Source of the DNA: Planctomycetota bacterium
GTDB taxonomy: Bacteria; Planctomycetota; Planctomycetia; Planctomycetales; Planctomycetaceae
Direction of reading: 5' to 3'
Length of the DNA stretch: 7,974 bases
Assembly (NCBI GenBank): GCA_027622115.1
Contig: JAQBZS010000300.1
Coordinates: 1-7,974, forward strand
Part shown: positions 7,495 to 7,974 of the stretch, in pieces
How positions within the stretch are numbered: the first letter of the stretch is position 1
Layout of the letters: each line of letters opens with the position of its first letter
Made by a program: the position numbers and the translations under genes
Notes under the pieces: generated by a model
The model's input: only the letters and a program-made list of their open reading frames with translations
Databases searched by the model: none
Told to the model about the DNA's origin: nothing

Positions 7495-7974
7495 ATGACT
7501 ATTTCGCTGGAAGCGTATTTCGAGACCCGTAAGCAGGATCGCAAGAAAGAACCGCGATTCCTGGCGGTGATCAATAAAGATTCATGCACGTCCTGCAATT
7601 CGTGCGCGACCCAGTGCCCGGTGGACTGCATTTACGAAGTCACCAGCCCTGTCCCGTCGCAGAGCTACCATCAGATCGACACGTCGCGGTGTATCGCTTG
7701 CCAGTTGTGTTACCGCATTCCGACGGAGAGCACCGAGCACTACACGTTGGAAGTCTGCCCGTGGAACGCGATCGACATGGTTCACAACCCCAACGTCAAG
7801 CCGGACCCCGATTCGATTTTGGCCCCCTATTACCGTGGAACTGCGACCGACGTTCCGTTTCCCAAGATCGAAGAATACGGTTACCAGTTGTTCTTGGACG
7901 GTGAGGTGTTCTTGCCGGTCGGGCTTCCCGCCGTCGATGAAGCGTTCGGGTTTCTGTCGGCTGCCGATTGGTAC
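7495..7974 (+). CDS. Ferredoxin-like protein with two [4Fe-4S] motifs (3' end outside window)
   Basis: 160 residues are visible and the frame is still open at the window end. The first cluster motif is canonical: C31-x2-C34-x2-C37-x3-C41-Pro (CTSCNSCATQCP). The second is C66-x2-C69-x2-C72, then 15 residues before C88-Pro-Trp-Asn-Ala-Ile. The final 'CPWNAI' matches the usual 'CPxxAI' end of a ferredoxin motif, so the second site appears intact but with about 12 extra residues between its third and fourth cysteines. An extra Cys45 lies after the first motif. No signal peptide or membrane segment is seen in the visible part, so it is probably a cytoplasmic electron carrier or a subunit of a redox complex. 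The part after residue 100 (Tyr- and Pro-rich) matches nothing I recognise. Partner genes would lie downstream, outside the window. Its relation to the giant gene is unclear, and the 155-base gap argues against tight coupling. Confidence 0.88.
   Translation, partial: MTISLEAYFETRKQDRKKEPRFLAVINKDSCTSCNSCATQCPVDCIYEVTSPVPSQSYHQIDTSRCIACQLCYRIPTESTEHYTLEVCPWNAIDMVHNPNVKPDPDSILAPYYRGTATDVPFPKIEEYGYQLFLDGEVFLPVGLPAVDEAFGFLSAADWY

Noticed and set aside
7584..7904. 106-codon plus-strand open frame inside the ferredoxin-like gene
   Set aside because: The overlapping frame from 7495 carries the eight cluster cysteines and a ribosome binding site; this one is a shadow.

Overview
The window holds most of a bacterial locus dominated by one very large gene. 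Composition is GC-rich. The pattern of giant, secreted, multi-domain proteins with a PQQ-like propeller and a discoidin-type C-terminus, plus a two-cluster ferredoxin-like protein close downstream, suggests a planctomycete or a related PVC-group bacterium. This taxonomic guess rests on protein style only; no rRNA or other marker gene is present.

Layout. Positions 1-190 lie upstream of the best start codon of the giant gene. They stay open in the same frame as that gene and encode a zinc-ribbon-like Cys-x2-Cys ... Cys-x2-Cys pattern, so the gene may really start before the window. Positions 191-7339 encode a 2382-residue exported protein. Reading from the N-terminus it has a signal peptide, about 570 residues of beta-rich Ig/macroglobulin-like modules, a TIM-barrel-like domain with a GH42-type middle domain, an Ig-like domain, an unassigned alpha/beta region, an approximately eight-bladed PQQ-like propeller, a jelly-roll-like domain and an F5/8 type C (discoidin)-like domain. 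A short hairpin wraps the stop codon. Positions 7340-7494 are an intergenic gap. From 7495 to the end, on the same strand, a gene for a protein with two ferredoxin-type [4Fe-4S] binding motifs begins and runs off the window.

How they fit together. The giant protein looks like an extracytoplasmic carbohydrate-interacting or sensing protein. Its barrel has Asn-Trp where an Asn-Glu pair is expected, and no obvious nucleophile Glu, so binding rather than hydrolysis is a real possibility. Synonymous codon choice changes sharply near position 2000, exactly where the Ig-like modules give way to the barrel, which hints at a fusion of parts with different histories. The ferredoxin-like gene has its own ribosome binding site and no evident functional link to the giant gene; it may start a separate redox operon. 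All other long open frames in the window overlap these genes in wrong frames and were judged to be shadows.
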